Assembly (NCBI GenBank): GCA_020073305.1
Contig: JAIQFK010000010.1
Span: 215,568-279,567, forward strand
Source: Terriglobia bacterium
GTDB taxonomy: Bacteria; Acidobacteriota; Terriglobia; Bryobacterales; Bryobacteraceae
Direction of reading: 5' to 3'
Length of the DNA: 64,000 nt
Under the pieces are notes generated by a model. That model searched no databases and was not told where the DNA came from. It worked only from the letters and a program-made list of their open reading frames with translations. Shown here piece by piece: positions 25,851-34,745 of the stretch (position 1 is its first letter; every line of letters begins with the position of its first letter). Both the position numbers and the translations under genes were made by a program.

Positions 25851-27284
25851 TCAGCGGCGCCCGCCCCCGCCATGGGATCCGCCGCCACCACCACCGTGGA
25901 AGGAACCGCCGCCTCCGCCGCCACTGCTATGGAAGGAGCCACCGCCACCGTGATAGCTGCCGCTGCTGTAAGAACCTTTGCCGCTATACGACGGACTCGA
26001 CCGGTATCCGCCGCCACCGCTATAGCTGGGGCTGGAGCGATAGCTCGGCATAGAGCGAGCGCCGCCGTAGCTGCCATAACCACCGCCGTAGGACGGCCGA
26101 TAGCCTGGCATCGTGCGGCTTGCGCCGTAGGAGCCGCCGTTACCGCCGTAGGATGGCGTTGCCCGTTGGGACATAGGAGCGCTGCGCTGTGCCCCTGGAG
26201 CCGCGCCGAAACGGCGCCAGCCGCCGGACTGCGCGCTATTTGGGCTCGCCCCGCCAACTCGAGCATTGGCGCCCGTATTTCCCCGGTACCCAAAGCTACT
26301 ACCCGGATTCATCCGGCTGAGCGAAGGTTGCCGTGGGGTCGAATATCGTTGTCCCCCACGCGCAAAAGCTGCGCCGGAGCCCCCTTGGAACCGGCTGGAT
26401 AGCCGACCGTTGGAGTAAGGAACTCCCAGCCGATGCACGGGATTGTGCGCCCAGAGCCCCCCGCCTCGAAATCCCCCGCCTCCGTAGAAGCCTCGGTAAC
26501 CATAGTGATGGAAAAAGAAGGGATTCATAAAGAGGGAGCAGCCGAACCAATTCGGCCACCATCCCCAGCCGCCCCATCCCAGGCCGCCGAAGAAGCCTCC
26601 GATATAAATCCCAGGGCCGAATCCAAATCCGAAACCGAAGTCCGGGTAATAAAGCGGCGGATAATAACCGTACGCGGGCGGCCCCCAGATGTATTCGGGA
26701 TTGTAGGCCGGCACATAGACCACCTCAGGGTTGGCCGGTTGAATGACTATGACGGTGCGTTCCCCTTGCGTCTGGGTCGTGACCGTTTCCTGAGGGGTGG
26801 AACTCAGTTTGCCCGCCGCCCTGGCTTGGGCTCGCATATTCTGAACGGCGTTCATTACGTCAGCCTGTTGCGCAAGGAAAGCGTTCCCAAGATCGGTCGT
26901 CCAACGGATGTCTGAATTCAGACGGTTCAGCACATCCGGAAAAACCACCAGCGCCTGGATACTGGCATCCCAATTCTGCTGGCGCGCGGCGTCCACCAGT
27001 TGGGGACCCTGGAGATTGCGATTCTGCTGCAGCCACTGCGCGGCTTCCACGACCTCGAGCGGATAAGTGGCAGCTACCAATACCTGGCTGAGTAAGCGAT
27101 CGGGATAGAGCGCAATGGGCGCGACCAGAGTATTCAACTGATCCGGGGAAAGGGGCTGCGCGGGAGGCGGAGCTTGGACCGGGGGCGCGGGTTCTTGCGC
27201 GAACAGGGGTACGCCGGCCGGGAGCAGAAGCAGTACACAAACGATGCTGAGCGCCTGTCGAAGAACCAACCTCGTAATCGCCAT
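25851..27284 (-). CDS. DUF3300 family exported protein with Gly/Ser/Tyr-rich tail
   Basis: 477 residues from ATG 27284, preceded by GGAGGTGG. A signal peptide (ALSIVCVLLLLPAGVPLFA) is followed by a Pro-rich stretch. About 40-230 is DUF3300: LNTLVAPIALYPDRLLSQVL, ATYPLEVVEAAQWLQQN and VVYVPAYNPEYIWG. The rest is low complexity: Gly/Trp/Tyr/Phe-rich, then many SYGG/SYSG/SFHGGG repeats to the end, similar to glycine-rich adhesive or amyloid-prone proteins. It probably acts in the envelope or outside the cell. Function of DUF3300 is not established. The last 120 codons are GC-rich repeats, so small length errors in the assembly are possible. Confidence 0.85.
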   Translation of the reverse strand: MAITRLVLRQALSIVCVLLLLPAGVPLFAQEPAPPVQAPPPAQPLSPDQLNTLVAPIALYPDRLLSQVLVAATYPLEVVEAAQWLQQNRNLQGPQLVDAARQQNWDASIQALVVFPDVLNRLNSDIRWTTDLGNAFLAQQADVMNAVQNMRAQARAAGKLSSTPQETVTTQTQGERTVIVIQPANPEVVYVPAYNPEYIWGPPAYGYYPPLYYPDFGFGFGFGPGIYIGGFFGGLGWGGWGWWPNWFGCSLFMNPFFFHHYGYRGFYGGGGFRGGGLWAHNPVHRLGVPYSNGRLSSRFQGGSGAAFARGGQRYSTPRQPSLSRMNPGSSFGYRGNTGANARVGGASPNSAQSGGWRRFGAAPGAQRSAPMSQRATPSYGGNGGSYGASRTMPGYRPSYGGGYGSYGGARSMPSYRSSPSYSGGGGYRSSPSYSGKGSYSSGSYHGGGGSFHSSGGGGGGSFHGGGGGGSHGGGGRR

Positions 27285-27574
27285 TTTTCCACCTCCACCG
27301 CACTGCCGGCTACTTAACCAGACGTATGCCACGCCACCACGGTATTCATTCTTCGTTCTGCTGTAATTTGGAAGGCACGCTCCATACCAGACTCCAACGT
27401 ACTGATTCATAAGGCTGCTTTCGTGGTCCATGCCAGGCTGAATGGCCGAAAAGCACCGCTCCCTGCTCCATCGCGACCATGCCTGTACCTCGGCCGGAAT
27501 CTACTGCCCGTCTCACCTTGAAACTACCCTTCTACCGGTATGGCTGACGGCCGTTCGAATAAGACAATAGAACT

Positions 27575-28411
27575 TTGAACACTTCGGAATTCACGGGGTT
27601 CATCTATCTCATTTCAACAGTGGCTGGTTTTCTGGGCGCGCTGACGGGACTCGGCGGCGGCGTTGTAATCACGCCCGCCTTGATTCTGCTTCTTGGCGTG
27701 GACATTCGTTATGCCATCGGCGCGACGCTGGTGTCGGTGATCGCGACATCATCGGGAGCCGCTGCCGCCTACGTGAGAGAGGGTTTTTCCAATATCCGGA
27801 TCGGGATGTTTCTGGAAATCGCGACTACCCTGGGAGCGGTTCTTGGCGCCTCGGTGGCGTCAAAAACACCCACTTCGGTCCTTGCCGTGATTTTCGGTTT
27901 CGTCTTGCTCTATTCCGCCTATCAGTCGACTCGCCCGCATCCGGAGTTGCCGTCCGAAAGCCGGTCTGACCGCCTGGCTACGCTGTTGAAAATGGATTCG
28001 AGCTATCCAACGCCGCAGGGCCCAGAAAGCTATCACGTGCGCCGCGTGAGGACCGGCTTCAGTCTGATGTTCGGGGCGGGCATGCTGTCGGGGCTGCTGG
28101 GCATAGGGTCTGGCGCCCTCAAGGTGATCGCCATGGATCAGGTGATGCGCATCCCGTTCAAAGTGTCGACCACCACAAGCAACTTCATGATCGGCGTGAC
28201 CGCCGCGGCGAGCGCCGGCGTCTATCTGCGCCGGGGGTACATTGATCCTGGTCTCGCGATGCCGGTAATGCTCGGTGTAATTACAGGGTCTATCATCGGC
28301 GCGCGACACCTTCCCGAAGCGAAGACGCACGTGCTGCGTCTCATATTCGGTCTTGTCGTGGCGGCTCTGGCCATTGAAATGATCTACAGCGGCTTCACTG
28401 GGAAAATATAA
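27575..28411 (+). CDS. TauE/SafE family sulfite or organo-anion exporter
   Basis: 278 residues, with about eight membrane segments in two homologous halves. The repeated motifs are FLGALTGLGGGVVITPALIL (N half) and SGLLGIGSGALKVIAM (C half). A stop codon lies five codons upstream, leaving TTG 27575 as the only start that keeps the first segment; there is no clear ribosome site. The family exports sulfite, sulfoacetate or similar anions or takes them up. It is followed at once by a DUF1634 gene, its usual partner, and 450 bases later by the FkbH-type cassette in the same direction. Confidence 0.88.
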   Translation: MNTSEFTGFIYLISTVAGFLGALTGLGGGVVITPALILLLGVDIRYAIGATLVSVIATSSGAAAAYVREGFSNIRIGMFLEIATTLGAVLGASVASKTPTSVLAVIFGFVLLYSAYQSTRPHPELPSESRSDRLATLLKMDSSYPTPQGPESYHVRRVRTGFSLMFGAGMLSGLLGIGSGALKVIAMDQVMRIPFKVSTTTSNFMIGVTAAASAGVYLRRGYIDPGLAMPVMLGVITGSIIGARHLPEAKTHVLRLIFGLVVAALAIEMIYSGFTGKI

Positions 28412-28447
28412 ATGGCGCGGTCTTCCACGACGTGGAGGGACGAGAAG

Positions 28448-28813
28448 ATGGAAGGAGTCATCAGCATCCTCTTGCAAGCGGGCCTGACGCTTGCGGCGGG
28501 TGTTGTGCTGGCCGGCGGCATCTGCTATCTGTTCCGGCATGGCACGTCTCACCCGGACTACCGGGTCTTCCGCGGCGAACCCACGGACCTCCGCAGTGTT
28601 GCCGGCATTCTGCACGGTGTTGCTGCGCTGCGCTGTCGCGATCTGATACAACTCGGTCTGGTGTTGCTGATTGCCACGCCTGTGGCACGAGTGGCCTTCT
28701 CGGTATTCGCATTTGCCATGGAGCGCGATCGCACCTACGTCGTCATCACCCTGGTGGTACTCGCGATTCTGCTGTACAGCCTCGCTGGGGGGTTGTCTGG
28801 CGGGCTGCGTTGA
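28448..28813 (+). CDS. DUF1634 family membrane protein
   Basis: 121 residues from ATG 28448, eight bases after GGAGGG; ATG 28412 directly after the previous stop is less likely. Three hydrophobic segments are seen (ISILLQAGLTLAAGVVLAGG; LIQLGLVLLIATPVARVAFS; YVVITLVVLAILLYSLAGG). DUF1634 genes are commonly found next to TauE/SafE genes, as here, which suggests a small accessory subunit of the transporter. Forty-eight bases separate it from the FkbH-type gene. Confidence 0.8.
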   Translation: MEGVISILLQAGLTLAAGVVLAGGICYLFRHGTSHPDYRVFRGEPTDLRSVAGILHGVAALRCRDLIQLGLVLLIATPVARVAFSVFAFAMERDRTYVVITLVVLAILLYSLAGGLSGGLR

Positions 28814-28861
28814 CGCACGGCGCGGGCTCTGAGCGAAGGATCCCACGATCGGCCAACACTG

Positions 28862-31096
28862 ATGGGAGAATGGTCCCAGGACCGAATGCCACCGTCTCGC
28901 GAATCTGATCCGCGGCCCGCGGGCGCGCGTCCCTCATCGTTCGAGGAGCCCGCGCATCCTCCTACCCTCGCGATCAGCGCTACTTTCACCTCCGAAGCTC
29001 TCGAGCCTACGCTGGCGTTCTGGCTGGGTGAACTGGAGCTCGACTTCCAGGTCCGCTTCGCCCCCTACAACCAGGTATTCCAGCAACTGCTCGATCCATC
29101 CAGTCTGCTGGCAGGCAACCGGAACGGCATGAATATAGTGCTGGTGCGGTTTGAGGACTGGGCGCGCTTTCAGAATGCGGTCAGCATTGCGGAACTCGAG
29201 GGCGAAGTGCGGAATCTTGAATCGGCTCTCCGGTCCGCGGCGAGCACGGCTCAATCTCCCGTGCTCGTCTGTCTGTGCCCGGCTTCGCGCGATTTTCTCG
29301 CCGACACGGATCGTGCCCGGTTTGTGGAGCGATCCGAAGAGTCCCTCCGCATGGCGTTGCGAGACCTGAGCACTGTCCGCCTGATGACCGCGGGCGAGAT
29401 CGCGCGGCTCTATCCGGTTCCCGAATACGATGATCCGCACGCCGACGAACTGGGTCACGTGCCATACACGCCCGAATTCTTCGCGGTGTTGGGAACCCTG
29501 ATCGCGCGCAAGCTGCACGCCGCGCGAACGAACCGCTACAAGGTCATCGCACTCGATTGCGACGAGACGCTGTGGAGCGGCGTGTGCGGCGAGGATGGTC
29601 CGCAGGGAGTCCGGCTCGAAGCGGGATATCTTGCGCTGCAGCAGTTCATGCTCGCGCAGCGCGAAGCCGGTATGCTGTTATGTCTCAGCAGCAAGAATAA
29701 TCCGGAAGACGTTTACGAAACGTTCCGGGTGCACACGGAGATGCCGCTCCGGCTCAAACACTTCGCGGCAACCCGCCTCAACTGGGAACCAAAATCCACC
29801 AACCTCAGGTCTCTGGCCGATGAGTTGGGTCTGGCGATCGACAGCTTCATTCTGGTCGACGACAGCGCGACGGAATGTGCAGAGGTGCAGGCCCGCTGTC
29901 CGGAGGTCTTGACGCTTCCTTTACACGCCGGCGCCGGAGAGTTCGCCGAGTTTCTGAAACACGTTTGGGCCTTCGACCGGTGGAGCGTGACCGAAGCAGA
30001 CCGCCAGCGTTCCGCTTCGTATGCACAGGAAGCGGAGCGGTCCAAAGCCCAGCGGCAGTCCGCGAATCTCGGGGAATTTCTCGCCTCGCTGAATCTGGAA
30101 ATCCGTTTCACGCCGATGCCGCCCGATCAGCTCCCGCGCGTGGCACAGTTAACCGAGCGCACCAACCAGATGAATTTCACCTCGATCCGCCGGAGCGAAA
30201 TAGAAATTCAGAACCTGCTGGATTCCGGCAGTCTCGAGTGCCTCACGGTGGACGTGAGCGACCGCTTCGGAAGCTACGGGCTGACAGGAGTGATTCTGTT
30301 TCACGCCGATCCCCATGCGCTCACGGTTGATTCCTTTCTGCTGAGCTGCAGAGCGCTGGGGCGCGGTGTGGAGCATCGCATGCTTGCCCGGCTCGGCGAG
30401 ATCGCCCAGGAGCGCACGCTCTCCGTAGTGCACATTCCTTTCCTTCCGTCGCAGCGCAACCGGCCCGCTGAGGCGCTGCTCTCGGGCATCGGGGCACAGT
30501 TCGAAGAACGCACTGCAGCCGGTTCCGTTTTTCGATTCCCGGCGGTTTACCTGGCAGGAGTCCGCTACAGCAACGGCGAAGCTGCCGCCGGGAGGAGCGA
30601 GGAGCGGCGTGCGGCCCTGGCGCCGGCGGCGCATTCCAGGCCGGTCGATTACTCCCGGATCGCGCGTGAACTTCGTGAGCCCGGTCAGATCCTCGAAGCG
30701 GTTCGCCGGCGGTCCCGGCGCCGGCCGGCTCCGGGGTCCTCGGATGCCCCGAGAACGGATCTGGAGAAACAGCTCACGCAGATGTGGGCGCATCTGCTGG
30801 GTCTTCCGGCCGTCGGCATTCATGACAACTTCTTCGATCTGGGCGGGCATTCGTTGCTGGCGGTCCAACTGCTTTCGCTCGTCCGCCAGACCTTTGACGT
30901 TGAACTCTCCTTGAAGGTGGTATACAGCAGTGAGTTCACCGTGGCAGAGCTTGCCAAGGCCATAGAGCTCCGCGAAATCCAAGATGCCGGGTCCGACCAT
31001 TACGCCGCCATCCTGAAGGAACTGGAAGGTCTCACCGAGGAAGAGGTGCGAGCTCTGCTCGCCCAGGAGCAGGACGGCGCCGGCGGGAAGCGGTAA
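28862..31096 (+). CDS. FkbH-type HAD (glyceryl-loading) enzyme fused to a carrier-protein domain
   Basis: 744 residues (ATG 28862; ATG 28886 with AGGA upstream is also possible). Residues about 35-215 are the FkbH N-terminal domain (LAISATFTSEALEPTLAFWL; FAPYNQVFQQLLDPSSLL). The HAD core has D232xD234xT236 in ALDCDETLWSGVCGEDG, LSSKNNPEDV and ILVDDS. About 430-560 is the C-terminal GNAT-like part (MNFTSIRRSE; SCRALGRGVEHRML). A peptidyl/acyl-carrier domain follows, with the phosphopantetheine serine S664 in DNFFDLGGHSLLAVQL, then a tail LEGLTEEEVRALLAQE typical of NRPS ends. Known FkbH proteins take 1,3-bisphosphoglycerate, remove phosphate and load glycerate on a carrier protein. Here the carrier is in cis. 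No PKS or NRPS module lies in the window; the partners are two glycosyltransferases and a thioesterase. Confidence 0.92.
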   Translation: MGEWSQDRMPPSRESDPRPAGARPSSFEEPAHPPTLAISATFTSEALEPTLAFWLGELELDFQVRFAPYNQVFQQLLDPSSLLAGNRNGMNIVLVRFEDWARFQNAVSIAELEGEVRNLESALRSAASTAQSPVLVCLCPASRDFLADTDRARFVERSEESLRMALRDLSTVRLMTAGEIARLYPVPEYDDPHADELGHVPYTPEFFAVLGTLIARKLHAARTNRYKVIALDCDETLWSGVCGEDGPQGVRLEAGYLALQQFMLAQREAGMLLCLSSKNNPEDVYETFRVHTEMPLRLKHFAATRLNWEPKSTNLRSLADELGLAIDSFILVDDSATECAEVQARCPEVLTLPLHAGAGEFAEFLKHVWAFDRWSVTEADRQRSASYAQEAERSKAQRQSANLGEFLASLNLEIRFTPMPPDQLPRVAQLTERTNQMNFTSIRRSEIEIQNLLDSGSLECLTVDVSDRFGSYGLTGVILFHADPHALTVDSFLLSCRALGRGVEHRMLARLGEIAQERTLSVVHIPFLPSQRNRPAEALLSGIGAQFEERTAAGSVFRFPAVYLAGVRYSNGEAAAGRSEERRAALAPAAHSRPVDYSRIARELREPGQILEAVRRRSRRRPAPGSSDAPRTDLEKQLTQMWAHLLGLPAVGIHDNFFDLGGHSLLAVQLLSLVRQTFDVELSLKVVYSSEFTVAELAKAIELREIQDAGSDHYAAILKELEGLTEEEVRALLAQEQDGAGGKR

Positions 31097-31099
31097 GCC

Positions 31100-32338
31100 A
31101 TGCGTATTCTGCTTGCCTCCAGTGCCTCTCATGTCCCGCCCCGGGGTGGTTCCACGCGCAGTAACCTGGCCTGGCTTGCGGCCCTGCGGGCGAACGGCCA
31201 CGCCTGCCGGGTAGTTGGGGGCGCGCTCGTCGCCGATACCGCAGAAAAATTGGCGCTGGCGCGACGTGAGTTGGAAGATCAGGAAATGGACCAGCCGTCG
31301 CCCGAGATTTACGCCGTGGCCGATCCGGTGAAGCGGGCCGCCGTTCTCAAAGAGCAGATTCGAGAGTTTCAGCCCGACTGGGCCCTGGTTTCTTCCGAAG
31401 ACATCGGCCAGAGCTTGTTGCGCGCCGCGCATGAAGCCGCACCCGGCCGTGTGGTGTATCTCGCGCACACGCCGCAGTTCTATCCGTTCGGACCGGCGAG
31501 CTGGAATCCCAACCGCGAGGGCGAGGAACTGGTAGCTAATTCGGCGGCGGTGGTCGCCATCGGCCATCACACCGCGGAATACATCAGGTCGAATCTAGAC
31601 CGCGGAGTGGAAGTGATCCATCCTCCCATCTATGGTGGCGGGCCTTTCGCGATGTACGGGCGCTCTGAGAACCGGTTCATCACCATGATCAATCCCTGCG
31701 CGGTGAAGGGGGTTTCGATTTTTCTAGACCTTGCCGGCCGGTTACCTGCGTATCGTTTTGCCGCTTTACCCGGATGGGGCACAACGGCCGAAGACCGGCG
31801 CGCGCTTGAAGCCTGTTCCAATGTTGCGCTACTGCGAAACTGTAAGAACATCGATCAGGTGCTGAAAGACACGCGCATTTTGCTGATGCCTTCTCTGTGG
31901 TTCGAAGGCTTCGGGTTGATCGTGATCGAAGCCATGCTGCGCGGCATTCCCGTGGTAGCGAGCGATGCGGGTGGCCTCGCGGAGGCCAAGCTGGGAACCT
32001 ACTTCGTCATTCCGGTGCGGCCCATTGAGCGCTACGAAGCCGCGTACGACGATCAGGCTCTGCCGCGCGCGGTGCTTCCCCAGCAGGATCTCTCGCCCTG
32101 GACGGCGGCTCTCGAGGCCCTGCTTTCCGATCGCGATCGATACGAACGGGAGTCTGCCGCGGCGCGAGATGCCGCGGTGAAGTTTGTCACGGCTCTACGT
32201 CCCGCGCAGCTCGAAGAATTTCTGCTGGCGCTCACGCCCGGCCGGCCGGTTGTGCAGTCTGAGGACGCCCTCGCCGGGCTCTCTCCCGCGAAGCGGGCGT
32301 TGCTGCTCCAGCGCCTGCGAGCGCGCTCCGGGAAATAG
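31100..32338 (+). CDS. GT4-type glycosyltransferase with NRPS-like C-terminal linker
   Basis: 412 residues, starting three bases after the FkbH gene. GT-B fold: N-terminal MRILLASSASHVPPRGGSTR, C-terminal sugar-nucleotide site with E269-x7-E277 in WFEGFGLIVIEAM, then GIPVVASDAGGLAEA. It is a close paralogue of the N-terminal part of the next gene. The end, LSPAKRALLLQRLRARSGK, is like the LSPEKRALL linker that precedes condensation domains in NRPSs and is unusual in a glycosyltransferase. It probably transfers a sugar in the cytoplasm; sugar donor and acceptor are unknown. The adjacent carrier domain makes a carrier-bound acceptor possible. Confidence 0.85.
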   Translation: MRILLASSASHVPPRGGSTRSNLAWLAALRANGHACRVVGGALVADTAEKLALARRELEDQEMDQPSPEIYAVADPVKRAAVLKEQIREFQPDWALVSSEDIGQSLLRAAHEAAPGRVVYLAHTPQFYPFGPASWNPNREGEELVANSAAVVAIGHHTAEYIRSNLDRGVEVIHPPIYGGGPFAMYGRSENRFITMINPCAVKGVSIFLDLAGRLPAYRFAALPGWGTTAEDRRALEACSNVALLRNCKNIDQVLKDTRILLMPSLWFEGFGLIVIEAMLRGIPVVASDAGGLAEAKLGTYFVIPVRPIERYEAAYDDQALPRAVLPQQDLSPWTAALEALLSDRDRYERESAAARDAAVKFVTALRPAQLEEFLLALTPGRPVVQSEDALAGLSPAKRALLLQRLRARSGK

Positions 32339-32350
32339 GCCGAGCGGCAT

Positions 32351-34384
32351 ATGCGAATTCTGCTGGCGCAAAACTCCAGGTACTATCCGGCGCACGGCGG
32401 TGGCGACAAATCCAACCGCCTGCTGATGGAGGCGCTGGCGGCGCGCGGCCATACCTGCGTGGTGGTTGCCCGCATCAACAAGTTCGGCGAGCAGGAGCAT
32501 AACCTCTTCCTGAGCGAGCTGGCGGCGCGCAACGTCTGGCCCGAATCCTGCGACGATGGCGTGGTGACTTTTCGCCGTGCCGGCGTGGAAGTGCACACGG
32601 TGACCCATCACGCGAGCCTGCGCCAGTATTTCTCGGAGCAGATGGCTGCGTGCCGGCCGGAAGTGATTCTGGCGTCGACCGACGATCCCGCGCAGTTCCT
32701 GCTCGAACCGGCCTTACGCGCGGAAACGGCGCGCGTCGTCTATCTCGCTCGTGCCACGCTGGCTCTGCCGTTTGGATCCGACTCCGCGTTTCCCAGCGCT
32801 GCCAGGACGGACATGCTGCGCCGCGCCGGCGCCGTTGTGGGCGTGAGCCAGTATGTCGCGGACTACATCCGGCGCGGGAGCGGCATCCCGGCCGTGCACG
32901 TGCCCATCTCACTCCTGGAGCCAGGGCCTTACGAGCCCCTCGGGCGCTTCGAAAACGAATTCGTCACGCTCGTCAATCCATGTGCGGTGAAAGGGATCTC
33001 CATCTTTCTTGCGTTAGCCGGGCGCATGCCGCACGCGCGCTTTGCTGCGGTTCCTTTGTGGGGCACCAACGTTGCCGATCGCCGCGCGCTGGAGGAGCAC
33101 CCGAACGTCTCGATTCTGCCGCCCGTCGACTCCATCGACAAACTCCTGGCCCGCACGCGTGTGCTCCTGGTTCCGTCCCTGTGGGCCGAAGCGCGGTCGC
33201 GCATAGTCGTAGAGGCCATGCTCCACGGCGTTCCCGTGATTGCAAGCAACGTGGGTGGCATTCCCGAAGCGAAACTGGGCGTCGATTATCTGCTGCCTGT
33301 CCGGCCCATCGAGAAATATCAGGAGCGCGTGGACGACCAAATGGTCCCTGTTGCCGACGTTCCCGAGCAGGACATCGGTCCCTGGTATGATGCGCTTGAC
33401 CGCCTGCTCGCGGATCGCGGCCACTACGAACAGTTATCGCGCGCCTCACGGGTTGCGGCGCTGAGCTACGCGGAAAGTTTAAGCGTGCAACCGTTCGAGC
33501 GGTTGCTCGAAGACGCGGTGAGAAAGCCAAAGGCCGAAGAAGCGCTCGCCGCGACTCGACCGGCTGATTCGGATCCGCTCGCCAGGCTCTCGCCCGAAAA
33601 ACGCCAGCTGCTCGCCTTGCGGCTGCGAGCGGCGAAGCCAGATCCGGCGCGGTGGTTCCCTTCCATCCAGGAATCCGGGGAGGCGAAACTGCGCCTGTTC
33701 TGCTTTCCCTATGCCGGGGGAGGAGCGAGTGCGTTCCGCGGCTGGGCCGGTCACCTGCCACCGGGCGTCGCCGTTTGCCCGGTTCGGTTTCCTGGGCGGG
33801 AAACGCGCCTGGCCGAACGGCCGTTCGATGTCATGGACGATCTTCTGGCCGCGCTGCGTCGAGCCATCGATCCGTATCTGGACAAGCCTTTCGCATTTTT
33901 CGGGCATAGCCTGGGCGCGGTGATCGCTTTCGAACTGGAGCGTTCGCTGGCGGCGGAACGTACCTGCCTGTTCGTTTCAGGAGCGCGCGCGCCGCAGTTG
34001 CGGCGGGATCATGTTCCGCCTCCGCCGCCCTCCGATGACGAGTTGATCGAAGAGCTGCGCCGGCTCGAGGGTGTCCCCAAGGATCTTCTGGAGAACCGCG
34101 AGCTCATGCAGCTCGCCCTGCCCGCGTTACGCGCCGACACGTCGCTCTACCGCAACTACGTGTACCGGGAAGGACTGCCTCTTGATTGCCCTGTCCGCGC
34201 CTACGGCGGTTTGGATGACCAGAGGATCACGCGCTGGCATCTGGAAACCTGGGCCGAGCAGACTACACACTCGTTCCGTCTCGAAATGTTTCCCGGCGGC
34301 CACTTCTTCCTCGAAACGCAGCAGGCGGAATTTCTGGCAGCTCTGTCCCGGGATCTGGGCGATGTACTGCAGGACTCGCGTTGA
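32351..34384 (+). CDS. Glycosyltransferase-type II thioesterase fusion
   Basis: 677 residues. Residues 1-400 are GT4, a paralogue of the previous protein (NPCAVKGISIFLALAGRMP; E-x7-E in WAEARSRIVVEAM, with ARS replacing the usual GFG). A linker LARLSPEKRQLLALRLRAA follows. About 437-677 is a type II thioesterase: FCFPYAGGGASAFRGW, VCPVRFPGRETRL, nucleophile S520 in FFGHSLGAV, Asp622/623 in GGLDDQR and H651 in PGGHFFLE. Free type II thioesterases clear or release acyl groups from NRPS/PKS carrier domains. Here the domain is covalently joined to a sugar transferase, so the step may couple glycosylation with release from the FkbH carrier domain. Twelve bases separate it from the first glycosyltransferase gene. 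Confidence 0.9.
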   Translation: MRILLAQNSRYYPAHGGGDKSNRLLMEALAARGHTCVVVARINKFGEQEHNLFLSELAARNVWPESCDDGVVTFRRAGVEVHTVTHHASLRQYFSEQMAACRPEVILASTDDPAQFLLEPALRAETARVVYLARATLALPFGSDSAFPSAARTDMLRRAGAVVGVSQYVADYIRRGSGIPAVHVPISLLEPGPYEPLGRFENEFVTLVNPCAVKGISIFLALAGRMPHARFAAVPLWGTNVADRRALEEHPNVSILPPVDSIDKLLARTRVLLVPSLWAEARSRIVVEAMLHGVPVIASNVGGIPEAKLGVDYLLPVRPIEKYQERVDDQMVPVADVPEQDIGPWYDALDRLLADRGHYEQLSRASRVAALSYAESLSVQPFERLLEDAVRKPKAEEALAATRPADSDPLARLSPEKRQLLALRLRAAKPDPARWFPSIQESGEAKLRLFCFPYAGGGASAFRGWAGHLPPGVAVCPVRFPGRETRLAERPFDVMDDLLAALRRAIDPYLDKPFAFFGHSLGAVIAFELERSLAAERTCLFVSGARAPQLRRDHVPPPPPSDDELIEELRRLEGVPKDLLENRELMQLALPALRADTSLYRNYVYREGLPLDCPVRAYGGLDDQRITRWHLETWAEQTTHSFRLEMFPGGHFFLETQQAEFLAALSRDLGDVLQDSR

Positions 34385-34391
34385 TCTGCGT

Positions 34392-34745
34392 TCAAGAAAC
34401 TATCCCCAGCTCCGCCCGTACCTTCTTCGGCAGTTTCGCCGCCACCATGTCGTAGGAATCCTTCAGGAGCCGCTTCAGTTCCGCGCGCGGCAGCACATCC
34501 AGGTTTTGCAGCAGCACCCAGTTGTTGCGCGCCAGGTAGGGCGCCGGGATGATCCCTTCCCGTTCCACCAGCTCCGCGAATTCCTCTGGCGTGCACTTGA
34601 ACGAAATGCATACCGGTGACGCGTCCAAATCCGCAATCGCAAACATCTTTTTGCCAATCCGGAACAACAGGTTGTTGCCCCATTGGATGCCTTCGGTGGT
34701 GTGCGGCAAGGAAAGACAGTACTTCCGGATGGCTTCGATGTCCAT
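34392..34745 (-). CDS. MmcQ/YjbR family protein
   Basis: 117 residues from ATG 34745, which overlaps the stop of the membrane-protein gene upstream (TAATG). Family pattern: CLSLPHTTEGIQWGNNLLFR, IGKKMFAIADLD, ISFKCTPEEFAELVER and YLARNNWVLL. MmcQ/YjbR proteins have a CyaY-like fold and are described as putative DNA-binding; no function is settled. It ends seven bases from the convergent glycosyltransferase-thioesterase gene and is the last gene of the long housekeeping run starting at ffh. Confidence 0.88.
   Translation of the reverse strand: MDIEAIRKYCLSLPHTTEGIQWGNNLLFRIGKKMFAIADLDASPVCISFKCTPEEFAELVEREGIIPAPYLARNNWVLLQNLDVLPRAELKRLLKDSYDMVAAKLPKKVRAELGIVS

Noticed and set aside
30149..31570. 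473-codon frame antisense to the FkbH and glycosyltransferase genes
   Set aside because: It crosses two real genes on the other strand and has no domain pattern.
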